NCBI GenBank assembly: GCA_913774795.1
Contig: CAJYIL010000732.1
Location: 1-6,174, forward strand
Length of the DNA stretch: 6,174 bases
Reading direction: 5' to 3'
DNA from: Pseudobdellovibrionaceae bacterium
GTDB taxonomy: Bacteria; Bdellovibrionota; Bdellovibrionia; Bdellovibrionales; JAMPXM01
The notes beneath the pieces were generated by a model. It had not been told where the DNA came from, did no database searches, and saw only the letters and a list, made by a program, of their open reading frames with translations. Shown one piece after another: positions 1-5,339 of this stretch. Each line of letters starts with the position of its first letter. The stretch's first letter is position 1. The translations under genes were made by a program, and so were the position numbers.

Positions 1-1
1 C

Positions 2-1762
2 AAATCGATTGTGGCCGGTACAGCTCCAAAGCCGGGCCACTCGGTTCTCGATTGGGTGCGCGTCTTGAAACAGTACTCGACCGCACGTGACCGCGGCGAG
101 ATCGCGGCCGGTGATCCGCTCTTCTACAAACCCGAAGAGCGCGGCTTCGATTTCTCGAGCGTTTTCAAACGCGGCGACGGCACGGCATCGAGTGTCAATA
201 TCGATCGCTTAAAACAAATTTGGCCCGATGTTTCGAACTTGATTCAAGGACACGGCCCCGGTGTCATCCACACGTACCCTCGTGATGCCGAGCCGGTCGC
301 GCAAGCTCTCTCCACTCTCACCGGAAAAAACTTCGTGTCTCTTCAAAAGCTCAATCCTTCGCAGCGCTTCGACGTGTACCGTGCGTTCCGCGATCAAACT
401 CCGCTAAACGGAAAAACTGTCGACGGTATCGTCGGGCAAATTCGCGAAGGACTCGATTTCCCGAAGGCAGGTTGGTATCTCTCGTTCAAAAAATACGTTC
501 GCTTCCCTGAGAATATTCAGGGCCCGGGACGCGTCGTTCGTCTTGCGTTGAACAAGCCGTCTCCGGTCATCATTTTCTTCGGCGAAGAGGTAAACCGGAT
601 CGCCTACCAAGGTGTCCGCGATCTCGTGATGGCAAAGCTCGGAAGCCTCCCTCGCAAACTGAATGAGCCTCGCTACTTCAGCGGATCGCGCAAGGGTGAT
701 GCCACCGCCGCAACCACGGCAGCCATCGAAGACGTCAACATCGCGCTCCAGGCCCTTCTTCGAATTCGCCGCGACATCACAAAGGATCTCGGATCAAAAG
801 ATCAGCTCAACGCCGAGAAGATCACTGAACTCCAAGCCGTCGTGCGAGATATTCGCGCGTCAGGCTCAAAAAACCGCGAAATCGATCAGGCGCTCACAAA
901 GCTCGTCAGCGAGCTCTACGCTTTCCCGTTCTTCACCGGAAAACTCAGCGAATCGTTTGCGCTCGCCGATCGCCTCATCAATCAATCCAAAAAGGGCAAA
1001 TCAGAACTCAGCGAACGCGACCTCGAAAACGTGAAGGCATTCAGAGCTCTCTTCGCGCAGATCGGAAGTCTTCCTCGCGCGATCCTCATCGACATGGATT
1101 TGAAACCTCTGAACGTGACCGAAGTGGCTCAGGCCGTGAACTCTTACGTTACGAAAAATGGAGAGGCCCCTTCACCAACAAGCTCGCTCCGAAATCTCGT
1201 CGACATGGCGGCCGCCTCGAGCCCTTCAGGTCTGTGGCGCACTCTTTCGAATGAAGCGCGCGCAAAACTCAAAGACACTATTTCCGCGGAGAGTCAGGTC
1301 GACCTCGAGCGAAGCTTGCAGCTTTACATGAGTGTGTATCAGCGTCTTCCCAAGGACCAGACCGCGATTCTTCACGAGACGAACGAAATCACGGCCGCCG
1401 ACCGCATGGGCGCGAAGATGATGGAGGAGCTCCAAACGAAGCTCAATGACGGCTCCATCGAGATCGAACGCCTCTCGCAAGATGTGCAGTCTGCGCTCGA
1501 TAAGAGCCCCGTCCTCGAAGACGCGGCGCTCTCCGCGCTTCAAGCCGTCATGAAGCTGAAAGACGAGACCTCCACGAACGACTACGCGCAGGCTCTGCGG
1601 GCGGATGGACTCCTCACTTACGAGAATTTGAAACTCTCGGGTGAGTTTAAAGTTCTTAAAGTCATCGAGAAACTCGCTCACAACCTCGGGCCTCAGTCGC
1701 AGTCGCATGAGTTTAAAAACGGGCTCGATGAGGCTCTCGCAAAATCCAACGGTGACAACTAA
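2..1762 (+). CDS. Unrecognised large helical protein, 5'-partial
   Basis: The reading frame is open from the window edge, so the gene probably starts upstream. A GTG at 11 could serve as a start but has no room for a visible ribosome binding site. About 586 residues are visible, ending at TAA 1760-1762. I do not recognise the family. Counting from the GTG, residues 1-220 look globular and mixed alpha/beta, with a segment around 140-190 (EGLDF, GWYLS, GRVVRLAL, PVIIFF) that reads as alternating strands. Residues 235-350 and 410-580 are rich in charged heptad-like helices. The phrase GSLPR occurs twice, at 211-215 and 352-356, each after a helix, hinting at two related helical units. I see no cysteine and no membrane segment. 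No export signal can be judged because the N-terminus is missing. The next gene begins 56 bp downstream on the same strand with no convincing terminator between, so they may be co-transcribed. Confidence 0.85.
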   Translation, partial: KSIVAGTAPKPGHSVLDWVRVLKQYSTARDRGEIAAGDPLFYKPEERGFDFSSVFKRGDGTASSVNIDRLKQIWPDVSNLIQGHGPGVIHTYPRDAEPVAQALSTLTGKNFVSLQKLNPSQRFDVYRAFRDQTPLNGKTVDGIVGQIREGLDFPKAGWYLSFKKYVRFPENIQGPGRVVRLALNKPSPVIIFFGEEVNRIAYQGVRDLVMAKLGSLPRKLNEPRYFSGSRKGDATAATTAAIEDVNIALQALLRIRRDITKDLGSKDQLNAEKITELQAVVRDIRASGSKNREIDQALTKLVSELYAFPFFTGKLSESFALADRLINQSKKGKSELSERDLENVKAFRALFAQIGSLPRAILIDMDLKPLNVTEVAQAVNSYVTKNGEAPSPTSSLRNLVDMAAASSPSGLWRTLSNEARAKLKDTISAESQVDLERSLQLYMSVYQRLPKDQTAILHETNEITAADRMGAKMMEELQTKLNDGSIEIERLSQDVQSALDKSPVLEDAALSALQAVMKLKDETSTNDYAQALRADGLLTYENLKLSGEFKVLKVIEKLAHNLGPQSQSHEFKNGLDEALAKSNGDN

Positions 1763-1780
1763 ACCGAAAACTCAATAGAC

Positions 1781-1814
1781 TTTCCCCTGGATCAATTATC
1801 TGAACCAGGGGAAA
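1781..1814 (+). promoter_or_regulatory. Perfect inverted repeat burying the RBS of the next gene
   Basis: Two 10-base arms, TTTCCCCTGG (1781-1790) and CCAGGGGAAA (1805-1814), are perfect reverse complements around a 14-base loop. The right arm contains the only good Shine-Dalgarno sequence (AGGGG, 1807-1811) for the ATG at 1819. In RNA the hairpin would therefore occlude ribosome binding, suggesting translational control such as a thermosensor or a protein- or sRNA-opened switch. Alternatives are a DNA operator (arm centres 24 bp apart) or a terminator for the upstream gene, but no T-run follows on either strand. The structure is seen; the regulatory role is inferred. Confidence 0.6.
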
Positions 1815-1818
1815 TCAC

Positions 1819-2061
1819 ATGCTCAAGACATTCGCTCTCGTCACACTTCTTTCGACAGCGGCGATCGCCGCGCCAAAAACTTATCAAGTCACCGGCGAAA
1901 TCACCGACGTCACTGACGCGAAGATCGTCGTCACGAAAGGTAAAGAGAAATTCGAGATGGATCGCTCGCCAGCGACGAAGGTCACCGGCGATCTTAAAAA
2001 AGGCGGCAAAGTCACCGTCTGGTACTCGATGACAGCGCAAGAAATCGAAGTGAAGAAGTAA
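1819..2061 (+). CDS. Small secreted OB-fold-like protein
   Basis: This encodes 80 residues from ATG 1819 to TAA 2059-2061, with AGGGG seven bases upstream of the start. Residues 1-17 form a clear signal peptide (Lys3, hydrophobic core, AIA before a likely cut at 17/18), giving a mature protein of about 62 residues in the periplasm or outside the cell. The mature part alternates short beta strands with turns (VTGEITDV, KIVVTKG, KFEMD, TKVTGDLKKGGKVTVWY, QEIEVKK). That pattern is common in small secreted beta-barrel proteins that I have seen annotated only as hypothetical. The spacing of 'ATKVTGDLKKGGKVTV' suggests an OB-like or similar five-strand barrel. No cysteines or metal-binding cluster are visible, and the function is unknown. 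Translation may be controlled by the hairpin over its ribosome binding site. It may be co-transcribed with the large gene 56 bp upstream. Confidence 0.85.
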   Translation: MLKTFALVTLLSTAAIAAPKTYQVTGEITDVTDAKIVVTKGKEKFEMDRSPATKVTGDLKKGGKVTVWYSMTAQEIEVKK

Positions 2062-2064
2062 GCG

Positions 2065-2113
2065 CGTCTCACCGCGAGACGACCTAAACCGCTAGAACGT
2101 CGTCGCGGAGAGA
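2065..2113 (+). other. Two competing hairpins after the small secreted gene
   Basis: Just after the stop codon a short hairpin pairs CGTCTC (2065-2070) with GAGACG (2076-2081). A larger alternative uses the same bases: TCTC (2067-2070), CCGC (2072-2075) and GACGAC (2078-2083) pair with GTCGTC (2099-2104), GCGG (2105-2108) and GAGA (2110-2113). This makes 14 pairs interrupted by one A-A mismatch and a two-base bulge, with a 15-base loop. No T-run follows either one, so neither is a standard intrinsic terminator. They could stabilise the mRNA 3' end or mark Rho-dependent termination; the role is unknown. Confidence 0.4.
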
Positions 2114-2205
2114 GCTAAGTCCACGTGCCAGCGAGATTCATCATTCTTTAGCAGTCGCAAACACTCGGTGCATGCGATTCTAAGAAAACGAAATCCGGAA
2201 TCTAT

Positions 2206-2210
2206 GGAGG
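2206..2210 (+). promoter_or_regulatory. RBS that fixes the start of the 63-residue gene
   Basis: GGAGG lies eight bases before ATG 2219. It decides that start over the in-frame GTG at 2168 and the in-frame ATG at 2204, neither of which has a comparable upstream ribosome binding site. Confidence 0.75.
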
Positions 2211-2218
2211 TACGTTGG

Positions 2219-2410
2219 ATGAATTCTTTCCGCGATAAGTTGAAGCAGAGTGGTTACGACGCCGAAGAAGCCTACTTCTACAAACGAGAACAAGAACTGA
2301 TCGAGAAAATGAGAGAGAAGAGCAAAGCGCAACTCACTCTGATTCAAGGCGGTCTCTCCGAAAAGGCACCGCAACTACCCGCAGGAAGAGCCAACAAGAA
2401 AGCGGCCTAA
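2219..2410 (+). CDS. Small charged helical protein, faintly IF1-like
   Basis: This encodes 63 residues from ATG 2219 (strong GGAGG eight bases upstream) to TAA 2408-2410. The frame could extend upstream to GTG 2168 (80 residues), but the added N-terminus has no good ribosome binding site and looks untranslated. The protein has no signal peptide, membrane segment or cysteine and is probably cytoplasmic. Residues 4-36 form one highly charged amphipathic helix containing EEAYF (16-20) and REQEL (23-27). The tail (50-63) is basic and rich in Ala, Pro and Lys. The helix resembles the inhibitory segment of the mitochondrial F1-ATPase inhibitor IF1 (EERYF followed by REQL) and, more loosely, other small helical bacterial proteins. 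This is a motif impression, not a family assignment. A strong hairpin terminator follows eight bases after the stop. It is separated from the upstream gene by 157 bp and is probably transcribed on its own. Confidence 0.75.
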   Translation: MNSFRDKLKQSGYDAEEAYFYKREQELIEKMREKSKAQLTLIQGGLSEKAPQLPAGRANKKAA

Positions 2411-2418
2411 CCTTAACG

Positions 2419-2446
2419 ACGGCGCCTCAAGCAGGCGCCGTTCGCA
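2419..2446. terminator. Intrinsic terminator between convergent genes
   Basis: ACGGCGCCT (2419-2427) and AGGCGCCGT (2433-2441) form a perfect nine-pair GC-rich stem with a five-base loop, followed on the plus strand by TCGCATTTC. It lies eight bases after the stop of the 63-residue gene and 12 bases beyond the stop of the minus-strand gene ending at 2453, so it can serve both. The T-runs on both sides are weak, so efficiency is uncertain. Confidence 0.7.
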
Positions 2447-2452
2447 TTTCAA

Positions 2453-3748
2453 TCACAAGAAAAGATCAGAACAAGTCAACGACTGAGCCGTGACCGCCCG
2501 AACCGCGGCTCGCACCCGATCAAAAGGCGTTTGCCGAGCTTCGCCGACGGCCACTAACGAAGCTTTCGAGGGCTTCACGTGCGCGTCGAGCGCGATCTTC
2601 ACGAGATCTTCTGCGTTTGCCGCATCGACCTTCAAACCGGCAACAGGGCCCGACACCCTCTGCAACTCGGCCTTCGCCAACACCGCGTATTCGTGGCGAA
2701 CAAGTCGCGCGCGCACCTCGCGAAGACGGGCGATCTCTTTCACCGCATGGGTCTTTAAGCGCGTCACTTCAAACTTCGTCGCGTCGCCGGATTTCAAACG
2801 CTTCTTCAAGCCCGCCTTCATCGTTTGCAGCTCTTTGATCGAACGATCGAGCTGCATCTGAACGTCATCGACTCCCATCAGGTGACGACGAAGAGCCAAC
2901 GGGTCTTCCGATGGTTTTTCGGCCGGTACGCGCGAACGAACGAGTGAAACGAGTTTCGACGTGAGCTCTTCGCTTTCATTTAAGAAACGGAGAAGAAGAG
3001 CTGAGTAAAAAGAAGCGTCCAACTTCTCCATGTAAATCGCGTCGAGATAGTCTTTCCCGCCGGCCGAATCACGAACCAAACCCTCAAGTTCAGAAACAAG
3101 AATCGACGGCAGCTTCGCATTCTCCAGTTTCAGACCCTTTTTTAGAATTTCAAACTCCGTGAGTTGCGAGTTCAACTCCTGATAAACGGAAGACGAAACG
3201 CGGTGCTTGATGTCGTAGCCGATCACCAGAGCGCGAAGGCGGTCGAGCGAACGCAACGTCACACGATCGAGAGAGCGCGCGATCTTGAATCGCTCTTTCG
3301 CAACCTGGAATGAGAAGACCCCAAAACCTGCGACCACACCCCAAGGAACCGTCACCATCACGCCCGCGACTGCGGGCTTTCCGAAGGCCGTTGCCAAAGG
3401 TGCCAATACGAATGTCGTTAAAACTTCGGTTGCGAGCAGTGTTGTCGCCGGAGCAGGCCCGGCCGCTTTCAAGATATCCGTCAACACGTGCATCTGCTTC
3501 AGGCGGTAGACCGCCACGCGCTTTGCCTTCTGCAGCGTCGAAAGTTCGACTCGCGAGCCCGTTTCGTCGACGAATTTCTTGAAGATGACGTCGGCCTGAC
3601 GATCCATCTCCGCGACGAGTTCCATCTCCTGAGCGAAAAGAGGAGCGGTCGTTGAGACCGAAGCCAATGATCGGCCCGCAGCCGCGAAAGATGACGACGC
3701 GAACGAGAGAGCGACTAAAACTGAAAGAAAGAATCGAGCGATTGTCAT
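2453..3748 (-). CDS. Unrecognised exported helical protein with hydrophobic hairpin
   Basis: This encodes 431 residues from ATG 3748 to TGA 2453-2455. An in-frame TTG at 3778 would add ten residues (including two Cys) in front of an otherwise perfect signal peptide, so the ATG is preferred although its ribosome binding site (GAAGCGGG) is poor. Residues 1-24 are a signal peptide with cleavage after SFA or AAA. Two hydrophobic stretches, about 101-122 and 125-149, are joined by a short GKP turn and could form a membrane hairpin. The rest is almost entirely helical, with a strong coiled-coil region at about 294-362. The only cysteine in the mature chain is Cys426, six residues from the end (TCSDLFL). 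I do not recognise the family. A signal peptide, long helices and a central hydrophobic hairpin recall alpha-helical pore-forming proteins or membrane-anchored periplasmic scaffolds; both are guesses. It lies 139 bp after the transpeptidase gene and behind a terminator, so it probably has its own promoter. Confidence 0.85.
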   Translation of the reverse strand: MTIARFFLSVLVALSFASSSFAAAGRSLASVSTTAPLFAQEMELVAEMDRQADVIFKKFVDETGSRVELSTLQKAKRVAVYRLKQMHVLTDILKAAGPAPATTLLATEVLTTFVLAPLATAFGKPAVAGVMVTVPWGVVAGFGVFSFQVAKERFKIARSLDRVTLRSLDRLRALVIGYDIKHRVSSSVYQELNSQLTEFEILKKGLKLENAKLPSILVSELEGLVRDSAGGKDYLDAIYMEKLDASFYSALLLRFLNESEELTSKLVSLVRSRVPAEKPSEDPLALRRHLMGVDDVQMQLDRSIKELQTMKAGLKKRLKSGDATKFEVTRLKTHAVKEIARLREVRARLVRHEYAVLAKAELQRVSGPVAGLKVDAANAEDLVKIALDAHVKPSKASLVAVGEARQTPFDRVRAAVRAVTAQSLTCSDLFL

Positions 3749-3843
3749 GCCCGCTTCACAAAGCAAGCAGCGAACCAAAATCGCGATCAGCGAACTCCAA
3801 TGAGTTGCTTAGGACCTAGCCGAACGTGAAAGTTCTCTAGGAG

Positions 3844-3875
3844 AAAATCGGGGTGCGCAAAAGTCGTCACCCCGA
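3844..3875 (-). terminator. Intrinsic terminator of the L,D-transpeptidase gene
   Basis: On the minus strand TCGGGGTG (plus 3868-3875) pairs perfectly with CACCCCGA (plus 3848-3855), an eight-pair stem around a 12-base loop, followed by TTTTCTCC. It begins 12 bases after the transpeptidase stop codon and separates that gene from the next minus-strand gene. Confidence 0.75.
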
Positions 3876-3887
3876 CCCAAAAAGAAA

Positions 3888-4544
3888 TTACTGAACCGTG
3901 ATCCATGTGTTCGATGCGCCGTACTGACGTACCAAACGGTTAAAGCGGAGAGCGTTGTCTGGGTGGATGCGGATGCAACCGTGCGAAGCCGGTTTACCGA
4001 GCTTCTTCCAGTTGCCCTGTCCTGTTCCGTGAATTGCAAAACCGCCCGAGATGAAAACAGCGTAAGGCATGTTGCCGAGACCGTTGTAGTCACCGCCCGG
4101 GAACTTCGTCGAAGTATAGCGATCGTAGATACGACCGTTCGGGTGTTGATCGAAATCTGGAGTGCCACGACCCGCAACACCTGTAGATGTCGGGAATTGA
4201 CCTTGGAGAACACCGTTTACGTAGAGATCCAGGCGCTGAGCCGATTTCGAAACGCGAGCGTAAACTGCGCAGGCTTCACGGCGGCAGCCTGTGCCGTAGA
4301 AGTTCAGCTCAGGCATGAAGGCCGACTCACCCGTTGTCTGCTCGTAGGCTTGGTCCATCGCCTTCAACTGATCCTCGATATCAGCTGCATAAGGATCGAG
4401 TTCGTCGAGCGCGCTGTCTTCTTCAACAACGGCAGCAGTTGTCGCTGGCGCAGCTGGCGCCGTTGGCGCTGACAAGTTGGTCTTCGCGCAAGCCGAGCCC
4501 GCGAGAGCAGCTGCGCACAAAATCATCATGGTTTTTAACTTCAC
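3888..4544 (-). CDS. Secreted YkuD-family L,D-transpeptidase
   Basis: This encodes 218 residues from GTG 4544, chosen because AGGGGG lies six bases upstream and an export signal follows directly. Enzymes of this family (YkuD/ErfK fold) use a cysteine thioester to make 3-3 peptidoglycan cross-links, attach proteins to peptidoglycan, or exchange D-amino acids. The signature is complete: His172 in IHGTG, then SHGCIR with Ser187, His188, Gly189, catalytic Cys190 and Arg192. The export signal ends in AGSAC. Cys19 could be lipidated, but Gly at -3 makes a poor lipobox, and signal peptidase I cleavage after ACA (residue 20) is equally possible. An Ala/Pro linker (about 25-39) built on three A-P-x units and an acidic stretch (41-65) precede the catalytic domain (about 80-218). 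Cys87 and Cys92 may form a disulfide. The protein should act in the periplasm. Which of the possible reactions it performs cannot be told. A terminator follows it, and the preceding gene is 114 bp away. Confidence 0.95.
   Translation of the reverse strand: MKLKTMMILCAAALAGSACAKTNLSAPTAPAAPATTAAVVEEDSALDELDPYAADIEDQLKAMDQAYEQTTGESAFMPELNFYGTGCRREACAVYARVSKSAQRLDLYVNGVLQGQFPTSTGVAGRGTPDFDQHPNGRIYDRYTSTKFPGGDYNGLGNMPYAVFISGGFAIHGTGQGNWKKLGKPASHGCIRIHPDNALRFNRLVRQYGASNTWITVQ
4443..4469 (-). repeat. Three tandem 9-bp units in the transpeptidase linker
   Basis: Three 9-base units read GCGCCAACG, GCGCCAGCT and GCGCCAGCG on the minus strand, encoding APT-APA-APA. Being in frame, gain or loss of a unit would only change the length of the flexible linker between export signal and catalytic domain. 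Confidence 0.7.
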
Positions 4545-4550
4545 TGAATT

Positions 4551-4556
4551 CCCCCT
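4551..4556 (-). promoter_or_regulatory. RBS for the GTG start of the transpeptidase
   Basis: AGGGGG on the minus strand lies six bases before GTG 4544 and supports that start over the internal ATGs at codons 6 and 7. The motif and its surroundings (CAGGGG followed by GAATTCA) resemble the leader of the small secreted gene at 1819. Confidence 0.7.
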
Positions 4557-4601
4557 GAGTGTATGAGCGCTCGTGTCTCAAAGACGCGGAGCGTGGACAG
4601 T

Positions 4602-4631
4602 GAATTACGCGCAGGGGCTAACAATTGGCAA
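4602..4631 (-). promoter_or_regulatory. Possible promoter of the transpeptidase gene
   Basis: On the minus strand TTGCCA (plus 4626-4631) matches the -35 consensus at five of six positions. After 18 bases comes TAATTC (plus 4602-4607), a poor -10 box. It sits in the 114-bp gap between the 199-residue gene and the transpeptidase, where a promoter is expected. Only the -35 half is convincing. Confidence 0.25.
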
Positions 4632-4658
4632 ACAGTTTTGCGTGCTGATTTAGTCACG

Positions 4659-5258
4659 CTAGTTCGACGAGTACGTGCGTCGAATCGCCTCACCCGTTGC
4701 GACATCGCGACCAATTAAGGTCAGAGAGTTCAGCTTACGAAATGGCGGCAGTATCTTCTTGGCCGAATCTGCGTAGATAGAATCGACCTCGATCTTACGG
4801 TTGTGATCTGAGGGGCCAAGCGTCATCGTCACTTGCGCACCGCATCCTGATGATGCCTTTTCTGTGGTCACCTCAAAAGTTGGCTCCGACCCCAAATCGG
4901 ATTTCAATTCATTGAAGTCCCGAAGACGAACAAGAAATCTCTGGCTCGACTTGAAAGCGTTTTGGTCGAGCTCGAATCGTTTCTGAATGCCCTGCTTAAT
5001 GAGCGGATGAACAGGCTTGTATTTTGATCCGTCCATCATCCAGTACTCGTCGAGCACCGGACCTTCGGCAAACGCACAGGTTTTCGGATCAAGTTTCGTG
5101 TAAACCACCATCAGGTTTTGAGGATTCTCGTTCTTCTCGATTTTGAGGATCGGCGTGTGAGCACCGATTTCAGGAATGGAAACAACGGGCTCTTTTGAAC
5201 GAGCTTGAGCTGATGATGCGAGAGCGACACTGAAGAAGAGGCTGAAAAATTTCACCAA
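4659..5258 (-). CDS. Secreted protein, possibly DUF4833-like
   Basis: This encodes 199 residues from TTG 5258 to TAG 4659-4661. The next codon (GTG 5255) is an equally plausible start, and no ATG or strong ribosome binding site is present; an upstream GAGA is the best candidate. Residues 1-19 are a signal peptide ending in AQA before Arg20. The mature part is beta-rich. NLMVVYTKLD (48-57), LDEYWMMDG (69-77), KPVHPLIKQGI (81-91) and the following KRF recall the DUF4833 pattern of a YW-x-M-x-G strand followed by a P-L and x-G-I segment. This is a resemblance from memory, not a search result. Cys61 and Cys139 are the only cysteines and could form a disulfide. No catalytic motif is visible, and the function is unknown beyond probable periplasmic location. 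It lies 81 bp after the esterase gene and 114 bp before the transpeptidase, all on one strand. Confidence 0.85.
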   Translation of the reverse strand: MVKFFSLFFSVALASSAQARSKEPVVSIPEIGAHTPILKIEKNENPQNLMVVYTKLDPKTCAFAEGPVLDEYWMMDGSKYKPVHPLIKQGIQKRFELDQNAFKSSQRFLVRLRDFNELKSDLGSEPTFEVTTEKASSGCGAQVTMTLGPSDHNRKIEVDSIYADSAKKILPPFRKLNSLTLIGRDVATGEAIRRTYSSN

Positions 5259-5279
5259 GAAAGTGTCTCGAAACTCGAC

Positions 5280-5309
5280 GTCACAAACATCACCACGGAG
5301 TCACGTCAC
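5280..5309 (-). repeat. Three GTGAC units before the 199-residue gene
   Basis: GTGAC on the minus strand occurs at plus 5280-5284 and, in tandem, at 5300-5304 and 5305-5309. The first and second copies are 20 bp apart, about two helical turns. The copies sit 22-51 bp upstream of the start at 5258 and could be a regulator binding site, but five-base units may recur by chance. Confidence 0.25.
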
Positions 5310-5314
5310 GGTGA
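5290..5314 (-). terminator. Weak terminator-like hairpin after the esterase gene
   Basis: On the minus strand TCACC (plus 5310-5314) pairs with GGTGA (plus 5290-5294), extendable by one G-T pair, and is followed by TGTTTGTG. The stem is short and the loop is about 13-15 bases, so it is at best a weak terminator. It overlaps the GTGAC repeats. Confidence 0.25.
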
Positions 5315-5339
5315 ACGAACCGCGACAAGTCGATCACCT

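Noticed and set aside
663..1034. 123-residue plus-strand frame inside the large left gene
   Set aside because: It is an alternate frame, Ser/Arg/Pro-rich, with no separate ribosome binding site.
1226..1708. 160-residue minus-strand reading frame opposite the large left gene
   Set aside because: It is Arg/Leu/Val-rich low-complexity sequence typical of the antisense frame of a GC-rich gene, without a ribosome binding site, and the plus-strand gene is clearly coding there.
2124..2129. TGGCAC on the minus strand, as in the -24 box of sigma-54 promoters
   Set aside because: No TTGC-type -12 box follows at the required spacing, and there is no minus-strand gene to serve.
2168..2218. N-terminal extension of the 63-residue gene from GTG 2168
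   Set aside because: There is no ribosome binding site before the GTG, whereas GGAGG sits at ideal spacing before ATG 2219.
2490..2861. 123-residue plus-strand frame opposite the 431-residue gene
   Set aside because: It is an antisense shadow; composition is Ala/Arg/Ser/Thr-rich and no start signal is present, while the minus strand has a continuous long frame with a signal peptide.
3825..3843. Short CTAGG/CCTAG repeats between the transpeptidase and the 431-residue gene
   Set aside because: Five-base palindromic matches are expected by chance, and I could not build a promoter or operator around them.
3809..4213. 134-residue minus-strand frame overlapping the transpeptidase 3' half and its terminator
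   Set aside because: It is an alternate frame of the transpeptidase gene, Ser/Arg/Thr-rich, and runs through a good terminator.
3963..4472. 169-residue plus-strand reading frame
   Set aside because: It lies wholly opposite the L,D-transpeptidase, whose catalytic motif proves the minus strand is coding; the plus frame has no recognisable domain.
4552..4617. Possible hairpin hiding the transpeptidase ribosome binding site (CCCCTG at 4612-4617 pairing with CAGGGG at 4552-4557, minus strand)
   Set aside because: Only six pairs span 54 bases, and the upstream half may lie before the transcription start, so it is much weaker than the hairpin at 1781-1814.
4640..4659. Hairpin GCGTG/CACGC after the stop of the 199-residue gene
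   Set aside because: The stem is five pairs and is followed by AAAACTG rather than a T-run, so it is not a credible terminator.
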